A stretch of DNA of 64,000 nt from positions 62,001 to 126,000 of the forward strand of contig NZ_JNXI01000022.1 of assembly GCF_000717055.1 (NCBI RefSeq), written 5' to 3'. The first letter of the stretch is position 1; each line of letters opens with the position of its first letter. This DNA is from Streptomyces iakyrus (GTDB lineage Bacteria; Actinomycetota; Actinomycetes; Streptomycetales; Streptomycetaceae). The notes beneath the pieces were generated by a model. That model was not told where the DNA came from, did no database searches, and saw only the letters and a list, made by a program, of their open reading frames with translations. A program made the translations under genes and the position numbers. Shown here piece by piece: positions 49,899 through 59,458 of the stretch.

Positions 49899-52800
49899 AT
49901 GTCCTGGCTGTCGAGATTCAGCCTCGCGCAACGGGCCCTGATAGGGCTGATGTCGATCATCGCGCTCGTCTTCGGGGCGATCGCGATACCCCAGCTCAAG
50001 CAGCAGCTGCTGCCCACCATCGAACTGCCCATGGTGTCCGTGCTGGCGCCCTACCAGGGCGCGTCCCCGGACGTGGTCGAGAAGCAGGTCGTCGAGCCCA
50101 TCGAGGACGCCCTCGAAGCTGTCGACGGCATCAGCGGCGTCACCTCCACCGCCAGCGAGGGCAACGCCGTGATCATGGCGTCCTTCGACTACGGCAACGG
50201 CACCGAGCAACTGGTCGCCGACGTCCAGCAGGCCGTCAACCGGGCCCGCGTCCAGCTCCCCGACGACGTCGACCCGCAGGTCGTCGCCGGTTCCACGGAC
50301 GACATCCCGACCGTCGTCCTCGCCGTCACCTCCGGCCGCGACCAGCAGGCCCTGGCCGACCAGCTGGACAAGACCGTCGTGCCGGATTTGAAGAGCATCG
50401 ACGGCGTGGGCCAGGTCACCGTCGACGGTGTGCGCGACGTCCAGGTCACCGTCACGCCCGACGACGCCGAGCTCGCGAAGGCCGGTCTGACCTCGCAGTC
50501 CCTCTCCCAGGCGCTCCAGGCGGGCGGCGCGACCGTCCCGGCCGGCTCCTTCGACGAGGACGGCGCCAACCGCACCGTGCAGGTCGGCGGCGGCTTCACC
50601 TCGGTCGAGCAGATCAAGGACCTGATGGTCACGGGCGAGCCGGGCAAGGGCAAGCCGGTGCGCCTCGGCGACGTCGCCACGGTGAAGCAGCAGGAGGCCC
50701 CGGCCGACTCCATCACCCGCACCGACGGCAAGCCCAGCCTCTCCGTCGCCGTGACGATGGACCGCGACGGCAGCGCGGTCGCCATCTCCGACGCCGTCCA
50801 GGACAAGCTCCCGGACCTGCGTCAGGACCTCGGCTCCGGCGCGACCCTCACGGTCGTCAGCGACCAGGGCCCGGCCGTGTCCAAGTCCATCAAGGGCCTG
50901 ACCACCGAGGGCGCGCTCGGTCTGCTCTTCGCGGTCCTGGTGATCCTGGTCTTCCTGGCCTCGATCCGCTCGACCCTCGTGACCGCGGTGTCCATCCCGC
51001 TGTCCGTCGTCCTCGCCCTGATCGTGCTGTGGACGCGCGACCTGTCGCTGAACGTCCTCACACTGGGCGCCCTGACCATCGCCATCGGCCGGGTCGTCGA
51101 CGACTCGATCGTGGTCCTGGAGAACATCAAGCGCCACCTCGGCTACGGCGAGGAGCGCCACTCGGCGATCCTCCAGGCCGTGCGCGAGGTCGCCGGCGCG
51201 GTGACGTCCTCGACGCTCACCACGGTCGCGGTGTTCCTGCCGATCGGTCTGGTCGGCGGCATGGTGGGCGAGCTGTTCGGCTCGTTCAGCCTGACCGTGA
51301 CGGCCGCGCTGCTGGCGTCCCTCCTCGTCTCCCTGACGGTCGTACCGGTGCTGTCGTACTGGTTCCTGCGGCCACCGAAGGGCACCCCCGAGGACGCGGA
51401 CGAGGCGCGCCGCCTCGCCGAGGAGAAGGAGGCCAAGAGTCGCCTCCAGCGCGTCTACGTCCCGGTCCTGCGCTTCGCGACCCGCCGCCGCCTCACCAGC
51501 GTGGCCATCGCGATCGTCGTCCTGGTCGGCACGTTCGGCATGGCGCCGCTGCTGAAGACCAACTTCTTCGACCAGGGCGAGCAGGAAGTCCTCACCGTCA
51601 AGCAGGAGCTGAAGCCCGGCACCAGCCTGGCCGCCACCGACGCCCAGGCGAAGAAGGTCGAGCGGCTGCTCGCCGGCACCGAGGGCGTGAAGGACTACCA
51701 GGTCACGATCGGCTCGTCCGGCTTCATGGCGGCTTTCGGCGGCGGCACGGACAGCAACCAGGCCTCGTACCAGGTGATGCTGGACGACTCGGCGTCCCAC
51801 GCGGACGTGCAGGACAGCATCGAGAAGGGCCTGGCCGGACTGAAGGGCATCGGCACGACCACCGTCGCCGCCGGTGACGGCTTCGCCAGCCAGGACCTCA
51901 GCGTGGTCGTGAAGGCCGCCGACGCGGGCGTGCTGCGCACGGCGTCCGAGGAGGTCCGCAAGACGGTCGCCTCCCTCGACGACGTCACGGACGTCACCAG
52001 CGACCTGGCGACCAGCGTGCCGCGCATCTCGGTCAAGGCCACCGACAAGGCGGCCGCGGCCGGTTTCGACGACCAGACGCTCGGCGCCGCCGTCGCCCAG
52101 GCCGTTCGCGGCACCACCGCGGCCAAGGCGATCCTGGACGACACCGAGCGCGACGTCGTCATCCGCTCGGCGAAGCCCGCCACGACCCTGAAGCAGCTCC
52201 AGGACCTGCGTCTGGGCGGCAAGGTGAAGCTCGGCGACATCGCCACGGTGAAGCTGGTCGACGGCCCGGTCTCGATGACCCGCATCGACGGCCAGCGCGC
52301 CGCCACCATCACGGCGAAGCCGACCGGCGACAACACCGGCGCGGTCAGCACCCAGCTCCAGTCCAAGATCGAGGCGCTGAAGCTTCCGGACGGCGCCACC
52401 GCGTCGATCGGCGGGGTCTCCGAGGACCAGGACGAGGCGTTCGCCAACCTGGGCCTGGCGATGCTGGCGGCCATCGCGATCGTGTTCATGCTGCTGGTCG
52501 GCACCTTCAAGTCCCTGGTCCAGCCGCTGATCCTGCTCGTCTCCATCCCGTTCGCGGCGACCGGCGCGATCGGCCTGCTGATCGCCACCGGCACCCCGAT
52601 GGGCGTCCCGGCCATGATCGGCATGCTGATGCTGATCGGCATCGTGGTGACGAACGCGATCGTGCTGATCGACCTGATCAACCAGTACCGCAAGCAGGGA
52701 TACGGCGTCGTCGAGGCCGTGATCGAGGGCGGCCGGCACCGGCTGCGCCCGATCCTCATGACCGCCCTGGCGACGATCTTCGCCCTGCTGCCCATGGCCC

Positions 52801-53018
52801 TCGGCATCACCGGCGAGGGCGGCTTCATCGCCCAGCCGCTGGCCGTGGTCGTGATCGGCGGCCTGGTCACGTCGACCCTGCTGACGCTGCTGCTGGTCCC
52901 GACGCTGTACGCGATGTTCGAACTCCGCAAGGAGCGCCGGGCGAAGAAGCGCGCGGCGAAGGCCGGGGACGCCTCCCGGCCCGCGGACTCGGAGCAGCCG
53001 GAACCCGCGGGGGTGTAG
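49899..53018 (+). CDS. RND-family efflux transporter (AcrB/HAE1 type)
   Basis: 1039 residues from ATG 49899. Membrane pump with two homologous halves: TM1 (RALIGLMSIIALVFGAIAIPQLKQQLLP), a large porter loop, TM2-6 and the proton-relay segment LTLGALTIAIGRVVDDSIVVLENI in TM4, then the second half with TM7 at AIVVLVGTFGMAPLLKTNFF and MLMLIGIVVTNAIVLIDLINQYRKQG. Acidic residues of the relay are intact. In a Gram-positive cell it probably exports drugs, lipids or siderophores across the single membrane without TolC. It follows the two-component pair by 160 nt, which suggests shared control. The C-terminal tail is charged and short. Confidence 0.95.
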   Translation: MSWLSRFSLAQRALIGLMSIIALVFGAIAIPQLKQQLLPTIELPMVSVLAPYQGASPDVVEKQVVEPIEDALEAVDGISGVTSTASEGNAVIMASFDYGNGTEQLVADVQQAVNRARVQLPDDVDPQVVAGSTDDIPTVVLAVTSGRDQQALADQLDKTVVPDLKSIDGVGQVTVDGVRDVQVTVTPDDAELAKAGLTSQSLSQALQAGGATVPAGSFDEDGANRTVQVGGGFTSVEQIKDLMVTGEPGKGKPVRLGDVATVKQQEAPADSITRTDGKPSLSVAVTMDRDGSAVAISDAVQDKLPDLRQDLGSGATLTVVSDQGPAVSKSIKGLTTEGALGLLFAVLVILVFLASIRSTLVTAVSIPLSVVLALIVLWTRDLSLNVLTLGALTIAIGRVVDDSIVVLENIKRHLGYGEERHSAILQAVREVAGAVTSSTLTTVAVFLPIGLVGGMVGELFGSFSLTVTAALLASLLVSLTVVPVLSYWFLRPPKGTPEDADEARRLAEEKEAKSRLQRVYVPVLRFATRRRLTSVAIAIVVLVGTFGMAPLLKTNFFDQGEQEVLTVKQELKPGTSLAATDAQAKKVERLLAGTEGVKDYQVTIGSSGFMAAFGGGTDSNQASYQVMLDDSASHADVQDSIEKGLAGLKGIGTTTVAAGDGFASQDLSVVVKAADAGVLRTASEEVRKTVASLDDVTDVTSDLATSVPRISVKATDKAAAAGFDDQTLGAAVAQAVRGTTAAKAILDDTERDVVIRSAKPATTLKQLQDLRLGGKVKLGDIATVKLVDGPVSMTRIDGQRAATITAKPTGDNTGAVSTQLQSKIEALKLPDGATASIGGVSEDQDEAFANLGLAMLAAIAIVFMLLVGTFKSLVQPLILLVSIPFAATGAIGLLIATGTPMGVPAMIGMLMLIGIVVTNAIVLIDLINQYRKQGYGVVEAVIEGGRHRLRPILMTALATIFALLPMALGITGEGGFIAQPLAVVVIGGLVTSTLLTLLLVPTLYAMFELRKERRAKKRAAKAGDASRPADSEQPEPAGV

Positions 53019-53062
53019 TCCGCCGAAGAGCGGCAACCTCCTGGGCCGGGTCAGCCGGCCCG

Positions 53063-53100
53063 CGCCGGGCGCCGTCCCCCACCGGGGACGGCGCCCGGCG
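53063..53100 (+). terminator. RND gene terminator
   Basis: Perfect 17-bp stem (53063-53079 with 53084-53100), loop CACC, 44 nt after the RND stop. It separates the transporter from the terpenoid cluster. Confidence 0.88.
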
Positions 53101-53284
53101 GCGTTTCCTGGTCCGGGGGCCAGGAAACCGTCCTACCTCGCCTTTGGCCGGGTGTCCCGATCTGGCCTCTTGGCCGAAGACACCCGGTGAGCGCGTCGGT
53201 GATCCTTGAGCCCGATCGTGCGGGTGCGGCCCGCCGCCCTCCGGCGGCCGGTGACCGCCCGAAAGTAGGAGGCCAGCGCTCCCG
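53101..53284 (+). promoter_or_regulatory. Promoter region of the main terpenoid operon
   Basis: Holds an inverted repeat GTTTCCTGG/CCAGGAAAC (53103-53111 and 53120-53128), then CCGGGTGTC/GACACCCGG (53148-53156 and 53179-53187) flanking the motif shared with 60669-60695, and AGGAGG (53268-53273) as ribosome site for the first P450. The nested palindromes are good operator candidates. Confidence 0.5.
53159..53185 (+). promoter_or_regulatory. Shared 27-nt motif, copy 1
   Basis: Contains TCTTGGCCGAAGACACC, preceded by GATCTGGCC. Copy 2 at 60669-60695 reads GACCTGGTTCTTGGGCCGAAGACACC, differing by a few substitutions and a one-base shift within the G run. Both precede biosynthetic operons of the cluster, so it is a candidate binding site for the cluster LuxR regulator. 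Confidence 0.5.
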
Positions 53285-54520
53285 ATGTCATCCGACAATG
53301 CCGCGGCGGAACTCTTCGACCCGCTCTCCGTGGAGTACACCGAGTGCCCGTACGCGGCCTTCGCCCGTGGTCGAAAGGAACAGCCGGTCGCTCACCAGAC
53401 CGGGCTCGACGAATGGATCGTCACGGGCCGCGCCGAGATCGAGGCCGTGCAACGGGACCATGAGCGGTTCACGAGCCGCTACAACCTCGACGGCTCGTAT
53501 CCCTTCTGCCCCGAGGCCAAGAAGATCCTGGACGGCTCCCTGTTCTTCCGGGTCGCTCTCTACAACGTGGACCCGCCGGCTCACACCCGGTTCCGGAACC
53601 TCATCAGTGAGTACTTCTCCCCCCGGGCGCTGCGACGCCGGCAGGCGTCGATCCAGGAGATCGCCGCGCGGCTCGTCGAGGACCTCGTGGCGAAGGGCGG
53701 AGGCGACCTCCTCCAGGAGTTCGCCTACCCGCTGCCGATGACGGTGATCTGCGACATCATCGGCATCCCGGAGGAGGACCGGGCCACCGTCAAGGCCTGG
53801 AACAACGACTGGCTCGCCCTCCAGGTCGTCCCGCTCCCGCCGGAACAGCAGGTGCACTGCGCCGGCAACGTGGTCACCTACGAGAAGTACGTCCTCGACC
53901 TGCTGGAACGCCGTCGCCTGGAACCGGCCGACGACCTGCTCACCGAGCTGGTGCGGGCCGCCGACGCCGACGATCCGGTCTGCACCGTGGAGGACGCCGT
54001 GGTGGCCCTCCGCGTGATGATCGCGGCGGGCCACGAGACGACCACCAACCTGATCTCCAACGCGGTCCACCAGCTGCTGCGCGACCGTGACCTGTGGGAA
54101 GCCGTCGTCAAGAACCGGGACCTCGCCGCCGCGGCCGTGGAGGAGACACTGCGTTTTGACTCCTCGGTCCAGGGCGCTCCCCGTGTGGCCACCGGGGCGT
54201 TGCGGGTCGGCGACACCGAAGTCCCCGAAGGGGCCCGGCTCCGCGTGATGTTCGCGGCCGCGGGACGCGACCCGGAGTGGGTCGAGGACCCCGACACCTT
54301 CCGGCTCGACCGGCAGGGCCCGCCGCGCCACCTCGGGTTCGGCCTCGGCATCCACTTCTGCGTGGGGGCCGCGCTCGCCCGGCTGGAGAGCCGGATCGCC
54401 CTGGAGACGCTGGCGGACAAGCTCCCGGGGCTGCGCCTCGCGGACGGCTTCGAACCACGCCATCTGCCGGGCGGCTTCGTCTTCCGGGGCCTCGCAGAAC
54501 TGCCGGTCACCTGGTCCTGA
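53285..54520 (+). CDS. Cytochrome P450 (first of four in terpenoid cluster)
   Basis: 411 residues from ATG 53285. Soluble class I P450 with I-helix AAGHETTTN, K-helix ETLR, and heme loop FGLGIHFCVGAALAR with the thiolate Cys359. The length and helix pattern are those of the bacterial CYP superfamily of about 400 residues. Typical role: hydroxylation or oxidation of the terpene skeleton with electrons from a ferredoxin, probably the one at 59455. 51 nt separate it from the next P450. Family assignment is not attempted. Confidence 0.93.
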   Translation: MSSDNAAAELFDPLSVEYTECPYAAFARGRKEQPVAHQTGLDEWIVTGRAEIEAVQRDHERFTSRYNLDGSYPFCPEAKKILDGSLFFRVALYNVDPPAHTRFRNLISEYFSPRALRRRQASIQEIAARLVEDLVAKGGGDLLQEFAYPLPMTVICDIIGIPEEDRATVKAWNNDWLALQVVPLPPEQQVHCAGNVVTYEKYVLDLLERRRLEPADDLLTELVRAADADDPVCTVEDAVVALRVMIAAGHETTTNLISNAVHQLLRDRDLWEAVVKNRDLAAAAVEETLRFDSSVQGAPRVATGALRVGDTEVPEGARLRVMFAAAGRDPEWVEDPDTFRLDRQGPPRHLGFGLGIHFCVGAALARLESRIALETLADKLPGLRLADGFEPRHLPGGFVFRGLAELPVTWS

Positions 54521-54571
54521 GGCGCGCGGCGCCCCACCACCCGCCGTTCCCATTCCACGGAGGCAAGAACC

Positions 54572-55927
54572 ATGGCTCTCGCGACCGCCGCACCGCACGT
54601 TCCCGCCATGCCGGGGCGCATTCCCCTCGCGGGTCACGCCGTTCAGATGTTCCGTAACCCGTTGCGGTTCTTCCAGAGCGTGAGCGAGCAGGGCGGCCTG
54701 GTGCGGATCCGGCTCGGCACCAAGCAGGCCTACGTGGTCAGCGACCACGACATGCTCTACGACATCCTCGTCCGCAAGGCCAAGTCCTTCGAAAAGGGCA
54801 TGCAGTTCGACCAGGCGCGTCCGCTGCTCGGCAACGGGATCCTGCTGTCGGAAGGCGACTTCCACCGCAGGCAGCGCCTGCTGATGCAGCCGGCCTTCCA
54901 CCACGAGAAGATCGCCACCTACGTCGACATCATGCGCGAGTCGGCGACCGACGAGTTCGACACCTGGCGGGACGGTCAGCGCGTCGGCATGTACAACATG
55001 TTCTACGAACTCGCCGTGCGCATCGTCATCAAGGCGCTGTTCTCCACGGACATGGTGGAACAGGACGTGGCCGAGGTCTACCGGTCCATGCCCGTCGTGA
55101 TCTCCGGGGTCGAGAAGCGCGCGGCCATTCCCCCCGCCCTCCTGGACCGCATTCCCACCCGGTCCAGCCGCGAGTTCCACAGCGCGATAGGCCGGCTCTA
55201 CTCGATGGGGCGCCGCATCATCGCCGACCACCGGGCCAAGGGCACCGGCGACGGCACCGACGACCTGATGAACCTTCTGTTCACCGCGCGTGACGAGGGC
55301 AACAAGTCGATGACCGACAAGCAGATCCAGGACGAGTTCATGACGCTCCTGACCGCGGGGTCCGAGACCACGCCGAGTGCCATGAGCTGGGCCTGCATGC
55401 TGCTGGGCCGCCACCCCGAGGTGCAGCGCCGGATGCAGGAGGAGGTTGACACGGTGGTCGGCGACCGCCCTGTCCAGGCCGCCGACCTGCGCTCCCTGGA
55501 CTATACCCGGCGGGTCATCCAGGAGTCGCTGCGCCTGTACCCACCGGTGTGGGCGCTCGGCCGCAAGTGCGTCCAGGACACCGAACTCGGCGGTCACCGC
55601 ATCCCGGCGGGCAGCGAGGTCCTCTACTCCATCTACGCGGTGCACCACGACCCGAAGGTGTACGACAACCCGGAGGCGTTCGACCCCGACCGCTGGCTGC
55701 CCGAGCGGGCCAAGCAGGTGCCGCGCAGCGCCTTCATGCCGTTCGGCGCCGGTGTCCGCAACTGCATCGGCGAGTCCTTCTCCTGGTTCGAGACCCAGAC
55801 CGTCCTCGCCACACTGCTGCAGCGGTGGTCCGTGCAGCCCATCACGGGTGAGCCCGTGAAACCGATAGCCATGGGAGCCCTGGTCCCCGGGGAGCTCCCG
55901 ATGAAGGTCGTCAGGCGCGGCAAGTGA
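54572..55927 (+). CDS. Cytochrome P450, terpene-oxidase-like
   Basis: 451 residues from ATG 54572. The I-helix reads TAGSETTPSA, with Ser in the place of the more usual His. K-helix ESLR, PERF-type FDPDRWLPER, and heme loop FGAGVRNCIGESFSW with Cys398. The overall style (GGLVRIRLGTKQAYVVSDHDMLYDILVRKAKSFEKGMQFDQARPLLGNGILLSEGDFHRRQRLLMQPAFHH) resembles Streptomyces sesquiterpene oxidases such as those acting on pentalenene and epi-isozizaene. Its stop overlaps the polyprenyl synthase start (GTGA), so oxidase and precursor synthase are translated together. Confidence 0.93.
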   Translation: MALATAAPHVPAMPGRIPLAGHAVQMFRNPLRFFQSVSEQGGLVRIRLGTKQAYVVSDHDMLYDILVRKAKSFEKGMQFDQARPLLGNGILLSEGDFHRRQRLLMQPAFHHEKIATYVDIMRESATDEFDTWRDGQRVGMYNMFYELAVRIVIKALFSTDMVEQDVAEVYRSMPVVISGVEKRAAIPPALLDRIPTRSSREFHSAIGRLYSMGRRIIADHRAKGTGDGTDDLMNLLFTARDEGNKSMTDKQIQDEFMTLLTAGSETTPSAMSWACMLLGRHPEVQRRMQEEVDTVVGDRPVQAADLRSLDYTRRVIQESLRLYPPVWALGRKCVQDTELGGHRIPAGSEVLYSIYAVHHDPKVYDNPEAFDPDRWLPERAKQVPRSAFMPFGAGVRNCIGESFSWFETQTVLATLLQRWSVQPITGEPVKPIAMGALVPGELPMKVVRRGK

Positions 55928-56991
55928 CCCTCACGGACCAGCGGACCGAAAGCGCGGCGGTCACCTCGCGGGTCAACGGCAGCCTCGACGCCTTCCTCCG
56001 GGAACGGATAGCCGGGGAGAACGATCCGGCTGCCCGCGAAGTGCTGACGACGCTGCGGGACTTCACCATGAACGGCGGAAAGCGGATCCGGCCGCTCTTC
56101 TGCTACTGGGGGTGGCGCGGGGCGGGCGGATCCCCGGACGACCCCGACGTCATCACCGTCGCGGCGGCGCTGGAACTCTTCCACACAGCGGCTCTGATCC
56201 ACGACGACATCATCGACAACAGCGACCTGCGGCGCGGCCGGCCGACCATCCACCTGGCTCTCGACAAGTGGCACGCCGCGCAGGGCTGGCGGGGTGAGAG
56301 CCGGGCGTTCGGACAGAGCGGCGCGCTCCTCACCGGGAACGCCTGCCTGGTCTGGTCGGAGGAGATGTTCCACGGCAGCCCGCTGGTGACGAGGCGGGAG
56401 CGTGCCCGACAGCTGTTCGCCCGGCTGCGCACGTCGGCGGTGTACGGGGAGTTCCTCGATGTCGTCGGCGAGACGCGCGGCGGGCTCCTCAGCGACGCTC
56501 TGAAGATCATCCGGCACAAGACGGCGAGCTATACCGTCCGCTACCCCCTGCAGATCGGCGGTGCCCTCGCCGGCGCGGACGACGCGGTGCTGGCGGCGTA
56601 CGACACGTTCGGGCTGCTGGTGGGCGAGGCCTTCCAGCTGCGCGACGACCTGATGGGCCTGTTCGGTACGTCCGAGCTGACCGGCAAGGACGCCTCGGAC
56701 GACGCCCGGAAGGGCAAGCCCACGGCGCTCATCGCCGTCGCCCGGAAACTGGCCGACCCCGAGCAGCACGCACGTCTGGACCAGCTCTACGGAGTCGAGC
56801 AGCTCGGCCCGGACGACCTCGCCGAACTGCGGGACGTGGTCCGGGCGACCGGAGCCCCCGCCGTCATCGAGGAGATAATCCGCGATCGCCACGCCGGCGC
56901 GGTCCGGGCCCTGCGCGAGGCCGGACTCCAGGCCTCCGCGGTGACCGAACTGGAGTCCCTGGCAGCCGCCTCCGTGCATCGTGAAAGGTGA
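55924..56991 (+). CDS. Polyprenyl diphosphate synthase, probably GGPP synthase
   Basis: 355 residues from GTG 55924. Condenses isopentenyl diphosphate with allylic diphosphates. First Asp-rich motif DDIIDNSDLRRG (Asp94, Asp95, Asp98) and second motif QLRDDLMGLFG (Asp241, Asp242, with Gly at the usual third Asp, common in Streptomyces). Chain length is set near the first motif: the residues five and four positions before it are Ala-Ala-type small residues (HTAALIHDD) rather than Phe/Tyr, which favours a C20 (or longer) product over FPP. The coupled terpene synthase gene follows. Product length needs assay. Confidence 0.9.
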   Translation: MTLTDQRTESAAVTSRVNGSLDAFLRERIAGENDPAAREVLTTLRDFTMNGGKRIRPLFCYWGWRGAGGSPDDPDVITVAAALELFHTAALIHDDIIDNSDLRRGRPTIHLALDKWHAAQGWRGESRAFGQSGALLTGNACLVWSEEMFHGSPLVTRRERARQLFARLRTSAVYGEFLDVVGETRGGLLSDALKIIRHKTASYTVRYPLQIGGALAGADDAVLAAYDTFGLLVGEAFQLRDDLMGLFGTSELTGKDASDDARKGKPTALIAVARKLADPEQHARLDQLYGVEQLGPDDLAELRDVVRATGAPAVIEEIIRDRHAGAVRALREAGLQASAVTELESLAAASVHRER

Positions 56992-56999
56992 GTGACCGG

Positions 57000-58094
57000 A
57001 TGACGACCATCCCGAAGCCGTTCTCCGACGGAACGGAAATCTACCTCCCCGAGTTTCCCTATCTGTTGCCGGCGTGCAGCCACCCGCGCACCGACGACAT
57101 CCGTGCGGAGTCGGATGCCTGGCTCAGGGAGGCCATGGCCTTCGCCATGGCCGACCCGCGGGAGATGGAACTGCTCCTGGAGGAGACCGCTTCCCTGTGG
57201 ACCTGTCTGGTGCTGCCGACGGCCCGCGAGGACAGGCTGCGCCACCTGTGCAAGTACACCGAGTACCTCTCGGTCTTCGACAACGCGATGGTGGACCGTT
57301 CGAAGATCGGCAAGGACCCCGAGGCGGCGCAGGACCTGTTCCGCCGGGTGGCGGGCATCCTCGACGACCAGGCCGACGGCGCCGACTTCGAGTGGGGCTC
57401 GGTGCTGCACGGGCTGTGGAAGGAGATGCGGGCGGGCATGCCGCCCGCGGTGTGGGACCGGTTCCTCGCGGAGGTCCGGCGCTTCCTCGCCGGCTGCGTC
57501 CATGAGATCACCTCCCGGGCCGAGGACCGGGTCTTCGACTACGAGACCTATATCGAGGTCCGCAAGGACAGCGTCGGCATGGGCATGTACTTCGTGCTCG
57601 GCGAGTACGGGCTGGGCATCGACCTGACCGAGGACCTTCGGCGCCATCCGGAGCTGCGCGGGATCATCGACACGGCCCTGGTGCACATCATGCTGACGAA
57701 CGACATGTTCTCGTTCCGGGCCGAGGCGATGATGGACGACTACGTCAACGCGCTGTCGGTGCTGCGGCTCAGCGAGGGACTGGGTCTGCAGGAGGCGGTG
57801 GACCGTCTGTTCGCCCTGGTCGACGGCAAGCGGGCCGAGTTCATGGCGGCGCGGGCGGCCATCGAGGCGAGCGAACTGGGCCGGCGCGAGGACATCCGCG
57901 CCTACCTGGACGCGCTGTGGCACATGATGGCGGGCAACCTGCAGTGGTCGTACCTGACGTCCCGTTACAACGGCCCGGGACACAAGTGGAACGGGGTGCG
58001 CTCCGGGGTGCTGACGCTGAACCGGGACCGCACCGTGTTCAGCGACCGCGCCTACTGCCGGCTGTCCTCACCGGGCACGGAGGTGCCCGCGTGA
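57000..58094 (+). CDS. Class I terpene synthase
   Basis: 364 residues from ATG 57000 (GGTGAG 8 nt upstream; GTG 56988 also in frame). Cyclises a prenyl diphosphate. The metal-binding NSE triad is intact (NDMFSFRAE: Asn234, Ser238, Glu242), the pyrophosphate sensor Arg188 lies 46 residues before it, and the RY pair (Arg322, Tyr323) lies about 80 residues after. The first Asp-rich motif is unusual: VFDNAMVD (Asp94, Asn95, Asp99), DNxxxD rather than DDxxD/E. Substrate is probably GGPP given the neighbour. Product cannot be named from sequence. Confidence 0.92.
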   Translation: MTTIPKPFSDGTEIYLPEFPYLLPACSHPRTDDIRAESDAWLREAMAFAMADPREMELLLEETASLWTCLVLPTAREDRLRHLCKYTEYLSVFDNAMVDRSKIGKDPEAAQDLFRRVAGILDDQADGADFEWGSVLHGLWKEMRAGMPPAVWDRFLAEVRRFLAGCVHEITSRAEDRVFDYETYIEVRKDSVGMGMYFVLGEYGLGIDLTEDLRRHPELRGIIDTALVHIMLTNDMFSFRAEAMMDDYVNALSVLRLSEGLGLQEAVDRLFALVDGKRAEFMAARAAIEASELGRREDIRAYLDALWHMMAGNLQWSYLTSRYNGPGHKWNGVRSGVLTLNRDRTVFSDRAYCRLSSPGTEVPA

Positions 58095-59458
58095 GCGCCA
58101 CGTACACGACCGCCCCCGGGCGGGTACCCGGCGTGGGGCACGCGTTGGCGTTGATGCGCAGCCCGCTGCGGTTCCTGACCTCCCTGCGCGCACACGGCGA
58201 CCTGGTCCGCGTCGACCTGGGCCCCATGCCCTCCCTGTTCGTCACGTCCCCGCCCCTCATCCACGCGGTTCTGACGGACCGCAAGGACCTGCTCGACAAG
58301 GGGCGGTTCTACGACAAGGTCCGGCCGCTCACCGGGAACGGGGTGATCCACGCCTACGGTGACGAGCACCGGCGCCAGCAGGCCATGATCAAGCCCGCGT
58401 TCCACCGTGACGAGATCACCCGCTACATCGAGGTGATGCGCGAGGTCACGGAGGAGAAGACGGCGGGCTGGCGGGCCGGCGCGCGGATCCCGGTGGACAA
58501 GGCCATGCGGGACATCACGTTCAACATCCTGGCCCGCACCATGTTCGGCTCGGTCGTCGACCGGCGGGCGCACGAGGAGCTGGCCGGGATCCTGCCCACC
58601 GTGCTCGAGGCCATCATGTGGCGCACGGTGTCGCCGGGGGACACGCTGGAGAAGCTGCCGCTTCCCATGAACCGCCGCTTTGACCGGGCCTTCGCCGAAC
58701 TGCGCGAGGCGATCAGCCGCGTCATGCTGGCCTACCGTGAGGGAGCAGCGGCCGAACCCGGCAGGGCCGGCATGCTCGCCATGCTCCTCTCGGCCCGTGA
58801 CGAGACATCCGGCGAGGGGATGACCGACGAGGAGCTCTGCAACCAGATCGTCTCGGTGACCATGGCCGGATCGGAAACCGCCGCCACCGCCATGGCCTGG
58901 TTGTTCTACGAGCTGGCACGCCACCCGGAGATCGAGGAGCGGGTGCGCGAGGAGGTCCTCGAGGTCGTCGGCGAGCGGGACTTCGCGATGGCCGACGTCG
59001 GGCAACTGCCCTACAACCGCAGGGTGCTGCAGGAACTGATGCGGGTGCGGCAGCCGATCCTGGTCATCTCGCGGCGCGCCGTGCGGGACTTCCCGCTGGG
59101 CGGCGGCCATGTGAAGGCCGGCACGGAGCTGTTCTACAGCCCGTACGCCACGCACCGGGACCCGGAGCTCTTCCCCGATCCGCTGCGTTTCGACCCGGAC
59201 CGCTGGCTGGACCGGCCGGCAACCGGTCTGCCGAAGGGGGCGTACACACCCTTCGGCGCGGGCCCCCGCCACTGTATCGGCGAGCAGTTCGCCTGGGCGA
59301 TGATGCACGTGGTGCTGGGCACGGTGATCCGCCGCTGGCGGCTGACGCTCGCCGACGGAGTCACGGTCAAGGAGATGCCGTGGGCGACGGTCAACCCCAA
59401 CCACATGCCCATGACGGCCACGCCGGTCCAGAGCCGGAAGCCGGTGCCGAGTCCATGA
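58091..59458 (+). CDS. Cytochrome P450, terpene-oxidase-like
   Basis: 455 residues from GTG 58091 (GTGA overlap with the terpene synthase stop). I-helix TMAGSETAAT, K-helix ELMR, FDPDRWLDRP, heme loop FGAGPRHCIGEQFAW with Cys395. Same subgroup as the P450 at 54572 (RHPEIEERVREEV region and overall length) but clearly diverged, so the two are probably successive oxidases and not recent copies. Its stop overlaps the ferredoxin start. Confidence 0.93.
   Translation: MSATYTTAPGRVPGVGHALALMRSPLRFLTSLRAHGDLVRVDLGPMPSLFVTSPPLIHAVLTDRKDLLDKGRFYDKVRPLTGNGVIHAYGDEHRRQQAMIKPAFHRDEITRYIEVMREVTEEKTAGWRAGARIPVDKAMRDITFNILARTMFGSVVDRRAHEELAGILPTVLEAIMWRTVSPGDTLEKLPLPMNRRFDRAFAELREAISRVMLAYREGAAAEPGRAGMLAMLLSARDETSGEGMTDEELCNQIVSVTMAGSETAATAMAWLFYELARHPEIEERVREEVLEVVGERDFAMADVGQLPYNRRVLQELMRVRQPILVISRRAVRDFPLGGGHVKAGTELFYSPYATHRDPELFPDPLRFDPDRWLDRPATGLPKGAYTPFGAGPRHCIGEQFAWAMMHVVLGTVIRRWRLTLADGVTVKEMPWATVNPNHMPMTATPVQSRKPVPSP

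Noticed and set aside
49893..53036. A 1047-codon minus-strand frame opposite the RND transporter
   Set aside because: Pure antisense of a gene with intact AcrB motifs; composition is His/Asp/Arg-rich and non-protein-like.
53288..55648. A 786-codon minus-strand frame opposite the first P450s
   Set aside because: Antisense of two P450 genes with complete heme loops; no independent support.
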